DNA of 64,000 nucleotides from a bacterium. GTDB taxonomy: Bacteria > Auribacterota > UBA6266. The notes beneath the pieces are model-generated. The model saw only the letters and a list, made by a program, of their open reading frames with translations, was not told the origin of the DNA and ran no database searches. A program made the translations under genes and the position numbers. The DNA lies in assembly GCA_023228325.1 (NCBI GenBank), contig JALOBK010000001.1, positions 1 to 64,000 of the forward strand. The letters run 5' to 3'. Shown piece after piece: positions 36,104 to 44,736 of the stretch (within the stretch, counting starts at the first letter, position 1; each line of letters opens with the position of its first letter).

Positions 36104-38598
36104 TTACGCTTCTTTTTTTTGCTTTTATTCTCAATACTGATGCTGATCTTCGCATTCTTGGCAAAAACACGTAAAACCGTTCCGCCTTTCGGTTTTTTTC
36201 TCAATATTTCTTCCGCTATGGTATCTTCGACGTGTTTCTGTATGGCGCGCTTCAAAGGCCTCGCGCCCAAAGCAGGCTTGTATCCGACTTTCAGAAGATT
36301 CTTTTTAGCTGAATCATCGACTTTGATCTCCAGATCCTTTCTGCCGAGATTTTCTTTTAATCTCCTGATTTCAAGATCAATAATATTGAAAAGGTCATCT
36401 TTCGTCAGGGGCTGGAAAACTATTATCTCATCTATCCTGTTAAGGAACTCGGGCTTAAATGTCGCTTTAACTTCACTCAGGATTTTATCCTTCATTTTTT
36501 CATATGAGAAACTTTCGTCTCCCGCGTGGAAACCGACGGTTGTCGCCTTTTCGATATAAGCAGCCCCTACATTGGAAGTCATTATGACCACAGTATTCCT
36601 AAAATCCACTTTTCTCCCGTAGCTATCCGTGAGCTTGCCTTCTTCCAGTATCTGCAGAAGGATGTGCATAACATCCGGGTGAGCCTTCTCAATCTCATCA
36701 AAAAGAACAACCGAATACGGTCTTCTTCTGACCTTTTCCGTTAACTGTCCGCCCTCTTCATAACCCACATAACCGGGAGGAGATCCGGTAAGGCGTGATA
36801 CATTGAATTTCTCCATATATTCCGACATGTCAATCTGGATAAGGGCATCCTCGTCGTCAAACAAAAATTCGGCAAGGGCTTTTGCAAGCAGCGTTTTTCC
36901 TACCCCGGTCGGGCCCAGAAAAATGAAGGACCCTATAGGTCTTCTCGGATCCTTCAAGTCAGCGCGCGAACGCCTCAGCGCTTTTGAAACCGCGGACACG
37001 GGTTCATCCTGCCCTACTATTCTCTTATGTAATTCCTGTTCCATCCTGAGCAATTTTTCAGTTTCGGCTTCTTCCAATTTGAAAACGGGTATGCCGGTCC
37101 AGCGCGAAACCATTTGCGCAACCTCTTCTCCCCCGATATAAACTACTTTTTCCCTGTTTTCGTCATTCCATTTTCTCCTCTTTTTAGAAATTTCTTCGCG
37201 TAATGTCCTCTCTTTATCGCGGAGGGAAGCGGCATCTTCGAACGCCTGTCTTTTTATCGCAGATTCTTTATTTTTGACAATATCATTAAGAGATTCCTGC
37301 ATATCTTTGAATTCCGGCGGTGTTGTCATCGCGGAAATTCTTGCTTTTGCCGAAGCTTCATCTATTAAATCTATTGCTTTGTCAGGAAGAAACCTGTCCG
37401 CTATATATCTGTCCGACAGCTTCGCGGCCAGTATCAGAGCTTCATCCGATATAAGGGCATTGTGATGCTTTTCATACTTATCCTTTAATCCTTCCAATAT
37501 CTGGACCGTTTCGTCAACTGACGGTTCCTCCACCTTAATTATCTGAAAACGCCTTTCCAAAGCAGCGTCTTTCTCAATAAATTTCCTGTATTCATTCATT
37601 GTTGTAGCGCCGATACATTGAACGTCTCCCCGGGCTAAAGCCGGCTTAAGTATATTCGACGCGTCAATGGCGCCTTCAGCCGCGCCCGCTCCGACTATAG
37701 TATGCAATTCATCAATAAACAAAATCACATCTTTTGAAGTTTTTATTTCCTCCATGACCGCTTTTATTCTTTCCTCGAACTGCCCGCGGTACTTTGTTCC
37801 GGCAATCATCAGGGCAAGGTCCAGCGTAACGAGTTTTTTGTCAATCAATATCTCAGGCACCTCATTTTTTACTATAGAATGGGCAAGTCCTTCCACAATA
37901 GCGGTTTTCCCGACGCCCGCTTCGCCTATAAGGACAGGATTATTCTTTGTACGCCTGCACAATACCTGTATAACTCTTTCAATTTCATTTTTTCTGCCTA
38001 TCACAGGGTCGAGTTTGTCATTTCTTGCCATTTCGGTAAGATCGCGGCCGAAAGCATCCAGAGCCGGGGTTTTTGCTGACTTCTTTGCCGCAAATGATTT
38101 ATTCTCATGCAATTTCTCATGCAATGACCCGGGGATACCTTCTGATTCCTGGGTGTAATCCATCTCCATGAGTTCCTGCAGTATTTCCTCTTTAACCTTG
38201 TGAAGATCCAGCCCCAATTTAGTCAAAATACCCGCTGCTATGCCCTCCCCCTCTTTAATCAAACCCAGCAGAAGGTGCTCGGTGCCGACATAGGTATGAT
38301 TCAATTTATTTGATTCTTCAACCGCAAGTTCTATGACCTTTTTGGCGCGGCTTGTTAAAGGAACATCTCCCGCGACTTTTGTCTCGGGGCCGGCTCCCAC
38401 CGATTTTTCTATTTCCAGCCTTACCGTTTCAAAATCAATTCCCATCCTTCTCAGGACACTAAAAGCGACCCCGTCCCCCAACTTGATTATCCCCAGCAGC
38501 AAGTGTTCCGTCCCTATATAACTATGGTTAAATCTATCCGCTTCCTTTCTCGCAAGAATAATCACCTGTCTTGCTCTCGGAGTAAATTTATCAAACAT
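36100..38598 (-). CDS. clpC: ATP-dependent Clp protease ATP-binding subunit ClpC
   Basis: An 832-residue Hsp100 unfoldase that feeds substrates to ClpP. Two Clp-N repeats occupy about 1-150, the first AAA+ domain has GEAGVGKTAIVEGLA and the second GPTGVGKTLLAKALAEF. Between them lies a UVR motif (IKRQAFEDAASLRDKE), which distinguishes ClpC from ClpA/ClpB. The gene follows mcsB without a gap. In Firmicutes McsB-phosphorylated proteins are ClpC substrates. No clpP is seen in the window. Confidence 0.97.
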   Translation of the reverse strand: MFDKFTPRARQVIILARKEADRFNHSYIGTEHLLLGIIKLGDGVAFSVLRRMGIDFETVRLEIEKSVGAGPETKVAGDVPLTSRAKKVIELAVEESNKLNHTYVGTEHLLLGLIKEGEGIAAGILTKLGLDLHKVKEEILQELMEMDYTQESEGIPGSLHEKLHENKSFAAKKSAKTPALDAFGRDLTEMARNDKLDPVIGRKNEIERVIQVLCRRTKNNPVLIGEAGVGKTAIVEGLAHSIVKNEVPEILIDKKLVTLDLALMIAGTKYRGQFEERIKAVMEEIKTSKDVILFIDELHTIVGAGAAEGAIDASNILKPALARGDVQCIGATTMNEYRKFIEKDAALERRFQIIKVEEPSVDETVQILEGLKDKYEKHHNALISDEALILAAKLSDRYIADRFLPDKAIDLIDEASAKARISAMTTPPEFKDMQESLNDIVKNKESAIKRQAFEDAASLRDKERTLREEISKKRRKWNDENREKVVYIGGEEVAQMVSRWTGIPVFKLEEAETEKLLRMEQELHKRIVGQDEPVSAVSKALRRSRADLKDPRRPIGSFIFLGPTGVGKTLLAKALAEFLFDDEDALIQIDMSEYMEKFNVSRLTGSPPGYVGYEEGGQLTEKVRRRPYSVVLFDEIEKAHPDVMHILLQILEEGKLTDSYGRKVDFRNTVVIMTSNVGAAYIEKATTVGFHAGDESFSYEKMKDKILSEVKATFKPEFLNRIDEIIVFQPLTKDDLFNIIDLEIRRLKENLGRKDLEIKVDDSAKKNLLKVGYKPALGARPLKRAIQKHVEDTIAEEILRKKPKGGTVLRVFAKNAKISISIENKSKKKKRK

Positions 38599-39666
38599 CT
38601 ATTTACCTCTCTTTCGCGAAAATATATCTTTTAAAATTTTAGCCCTGTAAACATCTCTCTCGGAATGTGTCAATTCCCTGCCCGCAAACTTCTGTAAATG
38701 AGCCGGCTGGGTTTGAATCCTTGACGCGTTTATTCTGTCGTTAGTTATATTTTTTGAATGCAGCAGGCCCAGGTCCACACCCAGTTTCAATATCGAAAGA
38801 AGATCTATGGTTTCCTTTGAAGATATGACCTTCGCATTTGAGAAAACACCGTATGCGCGGCCGATTTTATCTTCGATTTCAATTCTTCTGTTTTTAAGGA
38901 TTTTCTCCCTTGCCTTCTGCTCATATCCGATAATTTCCTTAACCATTTTTTCAACATCAATAATGATTTCCTCTTCGGACTTTCCGAGCGTAACCTGATT
39001 CGATATCTGGAAAATACTGCCTATGCTATGGGTCCCTTCCCCAAATGTCCCTCTTACGGCCAAACCCAGTTTATTTACAGCTTGAAGAATCTGTCCTATC
39101 TGCTCATCGATAACCAGAGCCGGCAGATGAACCATAACGGATGCCCTAAGCCCTGTCCCGACATTGGTTGGACAGGAAGTCAAAAAACCGAATTCCTTAT
39201 TTACCGCAAATTTAACTTTTTTTGACATTACCCTTTCAAATTCCCTGGAAAGGCTGAATGCCTCATGAAGCTGAAGGCATGGATATAAAACCTGTATTCT
39301 CAGATGGTCTTCCTCATTTACCATGGAACTGATGATTTCGCCTTCCGAAACGGCAAGTCCGCTGGAAATCTTACCCTGGGCATGTTCGAAACTGATAAGA
39401 TATCTCTCAACAAGGAGCATCCTGTTGATTTTTGATAACTCATCGACCCTTAAAAACATGCCTTTGCCGAAAAAATTCGATGATTTCAGGGCTTCAATCA
39501 GTATATTATATGTTTCTTCTCTCTGAGATGGAGAAGCCCAATGGCAGAAAGGTTGTTTATCCAGGTTTCTTGCCAGTCTTATACGGCTTGAAAGGACGGT
39601 ACCGGACTCATTGCCCGAACCCGACAGCCAACTACCGATTTTTTTATGAAGGGTCTCAATTTCCAT
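38599..39666 (-). CDS. mcsB: Protein-arginine kinase McsB
   Basis: McsB phosphorylates arginine side chains and marks proteins for ClpCP. This 355-residue protein keeps the phosphagen-kinase-like residues: VLSSRIRLARN, NEEDHLRIQ, SCPTNVGTGLRASVM, RGTFGEGTHSIGSIFQISNQ. The C-terminal domain for phosphoarginine recognition is present. ATG at 39666 is preferred over TTG at 39678 because the family N-terminus starts there; neither has a strong binding site, consistent with coupling to mcsA (11-base overlap). Confidence 0.96.
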   Translation of the reverse strand: MEIETLHKKIGSWLSGSGNESGTVLSSRIRLARNLDKQPFCHWASPSQREETYNILIEALKSSNFFGKGMFLRVDELSKINRMLLVERYLISFEHAQGKISSGLAVSEGEIISSMVNEEDHLRIQVLYPCLQLHEAFSLSREFERVMSKKVKFAVNKEFGFLTSCPTNVGTGLRASVMVHLPALVIDEQIGQILQAVNKLGLAVRGTFGEGTHSIGSIFQISNQVTLGKSEEEIIIDVEKMVKEIIGYEQKAREKILKNRRIEIEDKIGRAYGVFSNAKVISSKETIDLLSILKLGVDLGLLHSKNITNDRINASRIQTQPAHLQKFAGRELTHSERDVYRAKILKDIFSRKRGK

Positions 39667-40159
39667 CTTTCGTTTCAATTTTCTTTCTTAATTCCTTGAT
39701 CCGATCCCTAATTAACGCCGCCTCTTCAAATTCCTCGGACTTAACGGCCTCTGACAATTTTTTTTTCAAAGCTTCCAAACGGACTTTATCATTTTTCTCA
39801 TCAATATATAAATCAGACTGGTCTATAAACCCGATATGATGCGGGCTTTTATGAATCGTTTTCAATAAAGGCAGCAGCTGCATCCTGAAAACAGAGTAAC
39901 ACTCTGAACATCCTAACTTGCCTTTCTTTTTGAAATCCAGAAAAGTCATACCGCAATTCCCGCACTTCGCCGTGTTTTCAGAAACATCTTTCCCTATCTG
40001 GGTTAAGCCGGCAAGGAGTTCGGAGATGTTAAAAGGCGTATTAACAAGTTCTTTCTTCTTAAAACACTCTTCACATAAATTCAGCTTGATTACCTTGCCT
40101 CCGACGATCTCGGTATAATGTATGGTAGCTTCAAACTTATGACATGCATCGCAAAGCAT
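39656..40159 (-). CDS. mcsA: McsA-like activator of McsB (UvrB/UvrC motif protein)
   Basis: A 167-residue zinc protein with four CxxC pairs: C3/C6, C29/C32, C66/C69 and C84/C87, the arrangement of McsA, and a C-terminal UVR helix pair (about 128-165, EEFEEAALIRDRIKELR). McsA activates and targets McsB. It overlaps mcsB by 11 bases. CtsR, the usual first gene and repressor of this operon in Firmicutes, is absent; ilvE lies upstream and no GGTCAAA-type CtsR operator is visible in the 22-base gap. Confidence 0.93.
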   Translation of the reverse strand: MLCDACHKFEATIHYTEIVGGKVIKLNLCEECFKKKELVNTPFNISELLAGLTQIGKDVSENTAKCGNCGMTFLDFKKKGKLGCSECYSVFRMQLLPLLKTIHKSPHHIGFIDQSDLYIDEKNDKVRLEALKKKLSEAVKSEEFEEAALIRDRIKELRKKIETKDGN

Positions 40160-40181
40160 AACTTCTGCTTTTCCCCAAAAT

Positions 40182-41072
40182 TTATATATGGACTCCGGTT
40201 GTGTTAGTCAGATTTTTATAAAGCCTTATAAACTTTCTTGTAACGGAACCGGGCTTTCCATTTCCGATAATCCTTTTATCGCATTCAACAACAGGGACGA
40301 TCTCGGCGGCGGTCCCGGTAAGGAAACATTCATCCGCATTGAAAATATCATGCCTGGACATGACAATTTGCTTAACTTCGATATTATCCTCTCTCGCAAG
40401 CTCAATAACCGTGTTCCTGGTAACTCCTTCCAGAGCTCCCATGTAAAGCGAAGGGGTTAAAAGAACGCCGTTTCTGACTACAAAAATGTTGTCTCCTGTG
40501 CACTCCGAAACGAAACCGTATGAATTAAGCATAATGGCTTCATGAAAGCCGGAGTTGACAGCTTCGATTTTAGCCATAATATTGTTAAGATAATTGAGCG
40601 ACTTTACTCTGGGATTCAACGCTTCGGGACGGTTTCTCTGAGTAGGAACGGTAATAACTTTTAACCCCTTTTTGTAGAAAGACGCCGGATACAGCTGGAT
40701 TTTATCGGCAATGATAATTATACTGGGTCTTGGGCAAAGGAACGGGTTTAACCCGAGTGTCCCGATGCCTCTGGTTATAACAAGGCGGATATAAGTGCAT
40801 AAGTTATTCTTTCCGACGGTCTTGATGACATCGCCGATCATCTGGTTTTTGCTTATGGGTATCTTAAGCATTAACGTGTTAGCGGACTCATAAAGCCTGT
40901 CGATATGCTCTTTAAGCTTAAAAATCCTGCCGTTATAAACACGTATTCCTTCAAAAACTCCGTCCCCATAGAGCAATCCATGGTCAAAAACGGATATTCC
41001 TGCATTACTCCTGCTGTAAAACTTGCCGTTTATATATATTGCGGACTTATCTTTTGACATCTTGGTTTTCAC
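40182..41072 (-). CDS. ilvE: Class IV aminotransferase (branched-chain type)
   Basis: A 296-residue fold-type IV PLP enzyme. The catalytic Lys157 lies in PRVKSLNYLNNIMAK, the phosphate-binding loop is LEGVTRNTVIELA, and GLLYGDGVFEGIRVYNG opens the domain. It most resembles branched-chain aminotransferases (IlvE) that interconvert Leu, Ile and Val with 2-oxoacids; D-amino-acid transaminase is a related alternative. The start is GTG at 41072 with GGAG seven bases upstream. It heads the mcsA-mcsB-clpC run and has a good promoter upstream. Confidence 0.87.
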   Translation of the reverse strand: MKTKMSKDKSAIYINGKFYSRSNAGISVFDHGLLYGDGVFEGIRVYNGRIFKLKEHIDRLYESANTLMLKIPISKNQMIGDVIKTVGKNNLCTYIRLVITRGIGTLGLNPFLCPRPSIIIIADKIQLYPASFYKKGLKVITVPTQRNRPEALNPRVKSLNYLNNIMAKIEAVNSGFHEAIMLNSYGFVSECTGDNIFVVRNGVLLTPSLYMGALEGVTRNTVIELAREDNIEVKQIVMSRHDIFNADECFLTGTAAEIVPVVECDKRIIGNGKPGSVTRKFIRLYKNLTNTTGVHI

Positions 41073-41101
41073 TTTAAATCTCCTTTCAGGACAATACGGA
41101 T

Positions 41102-41130
41102 ATTATTCTACTTTACCACCCTGCCATCAA
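41102..41130 (-). promoter_or_regulatory. Predicted promoter for ilvE-mcsA-mcsB-clpC
   Basis: On the minus strand TTGATG (41130-41125) and AATAAT (41107-41102) are spaced by 17 bases, matching four and five consensus positions. The -35 element and spacer lie in the last codons of lolD. The expected start near 41095 gives a leader of about 22 bases. No heat-shock operator (CIRCE or CtsR box) overlaps it. Confidence 0.45.
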
Positions 41131-41782
41131 TTAATTTTACAATATTATCCCCTTCTGAAACAAGATTATAGTCATGTGTGGCAATAACGAATGTCTTCCT
41201 GCTCTCGAAGGTCAACTTTCTGATTATAGATATTATTTCCCCTCCTGTTTCTTTATCAAGGTTACCGGTCGGTTCATCGGCAAATACTATGCCGGGCTCA
41301 TTCACCAGCGCCCTGGCGATTGCAACTCTCTGCTGTTCGCCGCCCGATAATTGAAAAGGCTTATGAAAAGCTCTTTTTTCAAGACCCAGATTTTTCAGCA
41401 GGGTTAACGCTTTTTCGCGCGATTTTTTCCTGTTTTCACCGCGTATCAAGGCCGGCAGCATAACATTTTCCACAGCCGTGAACTCGGATAAGAGATAAAA
41501 AAACTGAAATATAAACCCGATTTCCGAATTTATTAACTTTGACCTCTTTCTGCCTCCCAGTTTTCGATAATCCAGGCCGTTAATTACTACATCCCCTTTG
41601 TCGGGGGTATCTATACCGGCGATTATATGAAGCAATGTGCTTTTTCCCGCCCCTGAAGGACCTACTATAAAAAGTATTTCCCCTTTTGGAACTTCCAAAC
41701 TTACATTATCCAGGACCCTTAATAATTTACCGCCGGGCTTATAAGATTTTTCGATGTTCCTTGCAATCAGGATATTATTCAT
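41108..41782 (-). CDS. lolD: Lipoprotein-releasing system ATP-binding protein
   Basis: A 224-residue ABC ATPase that powers release of outer-membrane lipoproteins from the inner membrane. Walker A is GPSGAGKSTLLHIIAG, the signature LSGGEQQRVAIARALVNEP, and Walker B IVFADEPTGNLD, the MacB/LolD subtype. ATG at 41782 (GAGG nine bases upstream) gives the normal length; the longer frame adds 20 residues from inside the permease gene. It overlaps the permease gene by eight bases. Confidence 0.93.
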   Translation of the reverse strand: MNNILIARNIEKSYKPGGKLLRVLDNVSLEVPKGEILFIVGPSGAGKSTLLHIIAGIDTPDKGDVVINGLDYRKLGGRKRSKLINSEIGFIFQFFYLLSEFTAVENVMLPALIRGENRKKSREKALTLLKNLGLEKRAFHKPFQLSGGEQQRVAIARALVNEPGIVFADEPTGNLDKETGGEIISIIRKLTFESRKTFVIATHDYNLVSEGDNIVKLIDGRVVK

Positions 41783-43013
41783 ATCGCAAAGCCTCAACAG
41801 CATCCAATTCAGCGGCTCTGTATGAGGGATAGAACGCCGCAAAAACCGATATGATTATTGCCGACACGGCAATAGCAAATACATCGTGAACGTCAATATA
41901 GCGCGGTATCTTCTCAAAGTAATATATTTCCTGGGGAAAAACTTCGAACCCCGTAATTTTTTCAACAAATATCTGTATGAAATCCAGGTATTTCAAAAAT
42001 AACCAGCCGAAAAATACTCCTATGGAAGTGCCTGTAAGGCCTATAATAAAGCCTTCGTAAAGGAATATACTCAATATATCTGTTTTATAAAGTCCCAGGG
42101 ATTTTAATATGCCTATATCTTTGGTTTTTTCCATAACCATCATAATCAAAGTGCTTATTATATTCGTCGCCGCGACGGCAATCGCCATGGCAAGGAGAAT
42201 AAACATAACGTTTTTCTCGGTTTTCAACGCGGAAAACAACCTTTTGTTTCTGTCCATCCAGCTCCTCGCCGTTAATCCCCGCTCTTTTAAAATCCCGTTC
42301 AATTCCCATTTGATTTTATTCGCTTTCGAAATATCTTCTACTTTAACGTTTATGCCGTGCACCCCTTCCCCAAGGCCGTAAATTTCCTGAGAAGCTTCAA
42401 GCGGAATATAAACCATATTCGCGTCATACTCATACATTCCGGTTTCAAAAACACCCGCCACTTTAAATTCCATCCTGTTTGACATCCCGTTAAGCGCGGA
42501 CTGGAAATTCTCAATCGGAAGAACTATTTCGATACTGTCTCCTTTGAAAATCTGGAATTTATTTGAAAACTCACTGCCTATAAGAATACTGTCCTGTTCC
42601 CAATTGACATCCCGGTCTTTTATGAAATCCGGCAGACTTGAGATTTTTTTTTCCTTTTCGAAATCAATGCCTCTTACCAGTACCCCTGTTATCGAATTAT
42701 CGATTGCAATAAGAATCTGGCCCTGCACAAAAGGAGCCGCGCCCGTAACCGACGGGTTTTTTTCGGTCTCGGCAATGATTCCGGCGCATAAATCAAGGAT
42801 ACCGTCATTTTCTATGGTGATATGGGCATTTACCCCTATGATCTTCTGTTTTAAATCTTTTTCAAAACCGGACATTATGGAAATAACAACCATCAAAACC
42901 ATAACGGAAAGAGCGACCCCGCTTACCGAAAAAAAGGTGATAACGGAAATAAATTTTTCTTTCCTCCTGGTCGTTAAATACTTACAGGCAAGCCACAAGG
43001 GAATCAATTTCAT
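41775..43013 (-). CDS. lolC: Lipoprotein-releasing system permease (LolC/LolE)
   Basis: A 412-residue inner-membrane permease: one N-terminal helix (about 20-45), a MacB-like periplasmic domain, and three C-terminal FtsX-type helices. The start PLWLACKYLTTRRKEKFISVI is typical of LolC/E. Only one permease gene is present, so it may form a homodimer (as reported for LolF-type systems) or pair with a second permease outside the window. Its presence with lolD supports a lipoprotein-bearing outer membrane. Confidence 0.9.
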   Translation of the reverse strand: MKLIPLWLACKYLTTRRKEKFISVITFFSVSGVALSVMVLMVVISIMSGFEKDLKQKIIGVNAHITIENDGILDLCAGIIAETEKNPSVTGAAPFVQGQILIAIDNSITGVLVRGIDFEKEKKISSLPDFIKDRDVNWEQDSILIGSEFSNKFQIFKGDSIEIVLPIENFQSALNGMSNRMEFKVAGVFETGMYEYDANMVYIPLEASQEIYGLGEGVHGINVKVEDISKANKIKWELNGILKERGLTARSWMDRNKRLFSALKTEKNVMFILLAMAIAVAATNIISTLIMMVMEKTKDIGILKSLGLYKTDILSIFLYEGFIIGLTGTSIGVFFGWLFLKYLDFIQIFVEKITGFEVFPQEIYYFEKIPRYIDVHDVFAIAVSAIIISVFAAFYPSYRAAELDAVEALRYE

Positions 43014-43039
43014 ATAAGACTCTTTTAATGTTTATACTT

Positions 43040-44476
43040 TTATGCTTCGGGTTTCAGTTGAGGAAATAAAATTACGTCTCTGATAGATTCTTTTGAAGTA
43101 AGAACCATGATAAGCCGGTCAATACCGATACCGAGACCGCCGGCCGGGGGCATTCCGTATTCAAGCGACTTTACATAATCGATATCAACCTTAAGCCTAT
43201 CCCCTTTCGCCTGGTCAAGGAATCTTGCTTCCTGCTCCACAGGGTCATTTAACTCAGAGTATGCATTTGCCAATTCCTGCCCGGCAATAAAAAGCTCAAA
43301 CCTCTCGGCTATCTCGGGGTTATCCTTCTTCACTTTTGAAAGAGGACACATTTCCGAAGGATAATCAACGATAAAAGTCGGTTGTATAAGCTTTGGCTCC
43401 ACTGCGTGTTCAAAAACTTTGTTTATAACTTCCCATTTCGACATCCCCGCCTCAATCTTAACCCCCAAACCATCCGCTTTCCCGGCAAAATCCTTCTCGC
43501 TTAAAAAATCAATGCCTGTTTCATTTTTAACAGACTCTATCAATGATATTCTTTTCCACGGCTTATCCAGGATAATTTCAGTATCATTATATTTAACTGT
43601 ATTATTCCCGTTAACTTTTTTATGGACATCGACAATAAGTTCTTCCGCAAGTTCCATCATACCGGAAAAATCCGAATAAGCCTCATAAACTTCAAGCATG
43701 GTAAATTCGGGATTGTGCCTGCGTGAAATACCCTCGTTTCTGAAATTTCTGTTGATCTCATAAACTTTCTCGAACCCTCCGACAAGAAGCCTTTTCAGAA
43801 ACAGTTCCGGCGCTATTCTGAGATAAAGGTCGATACCCAACGCGTTATGATGCGTTTTAAACGGTTTGGCTGTGGCTCCGCCCGCCATATTTTGCATCAT
43901 AGGTGTTTCAACTTCAATAAATCCGCGCGAATCGAGATAATCCCTTAGTGATTTTATAATGGCGGACCTTTTGATAAATATATCCTTTACCTCGCTGTTC
44001 ACCATTAAATCCAGGTATCTCTGCCTGTACCTTGTTTCAATATCCTTCAAGCCATGCCATTTTTCAGGCAGCGGATGAAGCGCCTTTGCCAGCATTTCCA
44101 CGCTTTCAGCCAATATTGTCACTTCTCCCGTTTTAGTTTTAAAAAGTTTTCCCTCAACCCCTATAATGTCTCCTATATCCGTCTTTTCGGCTATGTTAAA
44201 CACTTTATCCGGAACTGAATCCTTTCTTATATAAATCTGGGCTTTTCCCGACCGGTCATAAAGATCTGCAAACAGTGTTTTACCGTGCCCTCTTTTTGCC
44301 CTGATTCTCCCTGCTACCCTGGCTTTTTTATTTTCAACAAAATTTTCGCCCAGATATTCCCTGATCGGAGAACGCTCAAAGGCTCTTCCATAAGGGAAAA
44401 CACCGGAATCAAGAAGTTCTTTCCTTGTCTTTTTCCTTAATTCGCTCTGTTCGCTTTGTTTGATATCTTTTTCCAT
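43040..44476 (-). CDS. lysS: Lysyl-tRNA synthetase (class II)
   Basis: A 478-residue class II enzyme. The OB-fold anticodon domain spans about 50-150, motif 2 is FRNEGISRRHNPEFTMLE, and motif 3 is GMPPAGGLGIGIDRLIMVLT. ATG at 44476 has GGAG six bases upstream; the neighbouring GTG at 44479 is too close to it. It begins a leftward transcript with lolC/E and lolD and is divergent from mazG. Confidence 0.97.
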   Translation of the reverse strand: MEKDIKQSEQSELRKKTRKELLDSGVFPYGRAFERSPIREYLGENFVENKKARVAGRIRAKRGHGKTLFADLYDRSGKAQIYIRKDSVPDKVFNIAEKTDIGDIIGVEGKLFKTKTGEVTILAESVEMLAKALHPLPEKWHGLKDIETRYRQRYLDLMVNSEVKDIFIKRSAIIKSLRDYLDSRGFIEVETPMMQNMAGGATAKPFKTHHNALGIDLYLRIAPELFLKRLLVGGFEKVYEINRNFRNEGISRRHNPEFTMLEVYEAYSDFSGMMELAEELIVDVHKKVNGNNTVKYNDTEIILDKPWKRISLIESVKNETGIDFLSEKDFAGKADGLGVKIEAGMSKWEVINKVFEHAVEPKLIQPTFIVDYPSEMCPLSKVKKDNPEIAERFELFIAGQELANAYSELNDPVEQEARFLDQAKGDRLKVDIDYVKSLEYGMPPAGGLGIGIDRLIMVLTSKESIRDVILFPQLKPEA

Positions 44477-44510
44477 CACTTGCTCCGGAAATATCGGGTT
44501 CTTTCCATCT

Positions 44511-44516
44511 ATTATA
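44511..44516 (-). promoter_or_regulatory. Possible lysS -10 element
   Basis: A perfect TATAAT on the minus strand, 35 bases before the lysS ATG, would start transcription near 44504. The position of the -35 box holds ATACGG, a poor match, and overlaps a palindrome (44526-44537), so the promoter might need an activator or be controlled there. Confidence 0.4.
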
Positions 44517-44525
44517 TATAACCAA

Positions 44526-44537
44526 ACGGGTACCCGT
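44526..44537. promoter_or_regulatory. Perfect 12-base palindrome, candidate operator
   Basis: ACGGGTACCCGT is a perfect palindrome in the 260-base gap between divergent lysS and mazG. It sits between the likely -10 and -35 positions of lysS, which is where a repressor or an activator could act. No regulator that binds it is known from this window. The rest of the gap (44538-44698) is A/T-rich with no other clear signal except a weak mazG promoter. Confidence 0.35.
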
Positions 44538-44675
44538 ATATTAAGAGCACCCTGTTTGTTTATAACTTGACAAACAATTCAATATATTAAAGACTTCCAC
44601 GTCGAAGAAGTCAATGAAAATCTGATAAAAACAGCGCGCCGCTATCCCCGCTGCCATAAAAATATATACAAAACA

Positions 44676-44704
44676 ATTTCAGATTGTAAAATATATGTTA
44701 TATT
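44676..44704 (+). promoter_or_regulatory. Weak candidate promoter for mazG
   Basis: TATATT at 44699-44704 is a good -10 match; the sequence 17 bases before it (ATTTCA, 44676-44681) matches only three -35 positions. An AGGGA ribosome binding site follows before the mazG ATG at 44737. Confidence 0.25.
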
Positions 44705-44736
44705 GGGGAGTTTAAAATACATAAGGGAACTGGAAA

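Noticed and set aside
40160..40181. CtsR or CIRCE operator before mcsA
   Set aside because: The 22-base gap holds neither a GGTCAAA direct repeat nor a CIRCE inverted repeat, so stress control of mcsA by these regulators is not supported here.
44551..44600. TTGACA upstream of mazG as a promoter
   Set aside because: TTGACA is present but the sequence 16-18 bases further shows no acceptable -10; the TATATT downstream is too close (10 bases).
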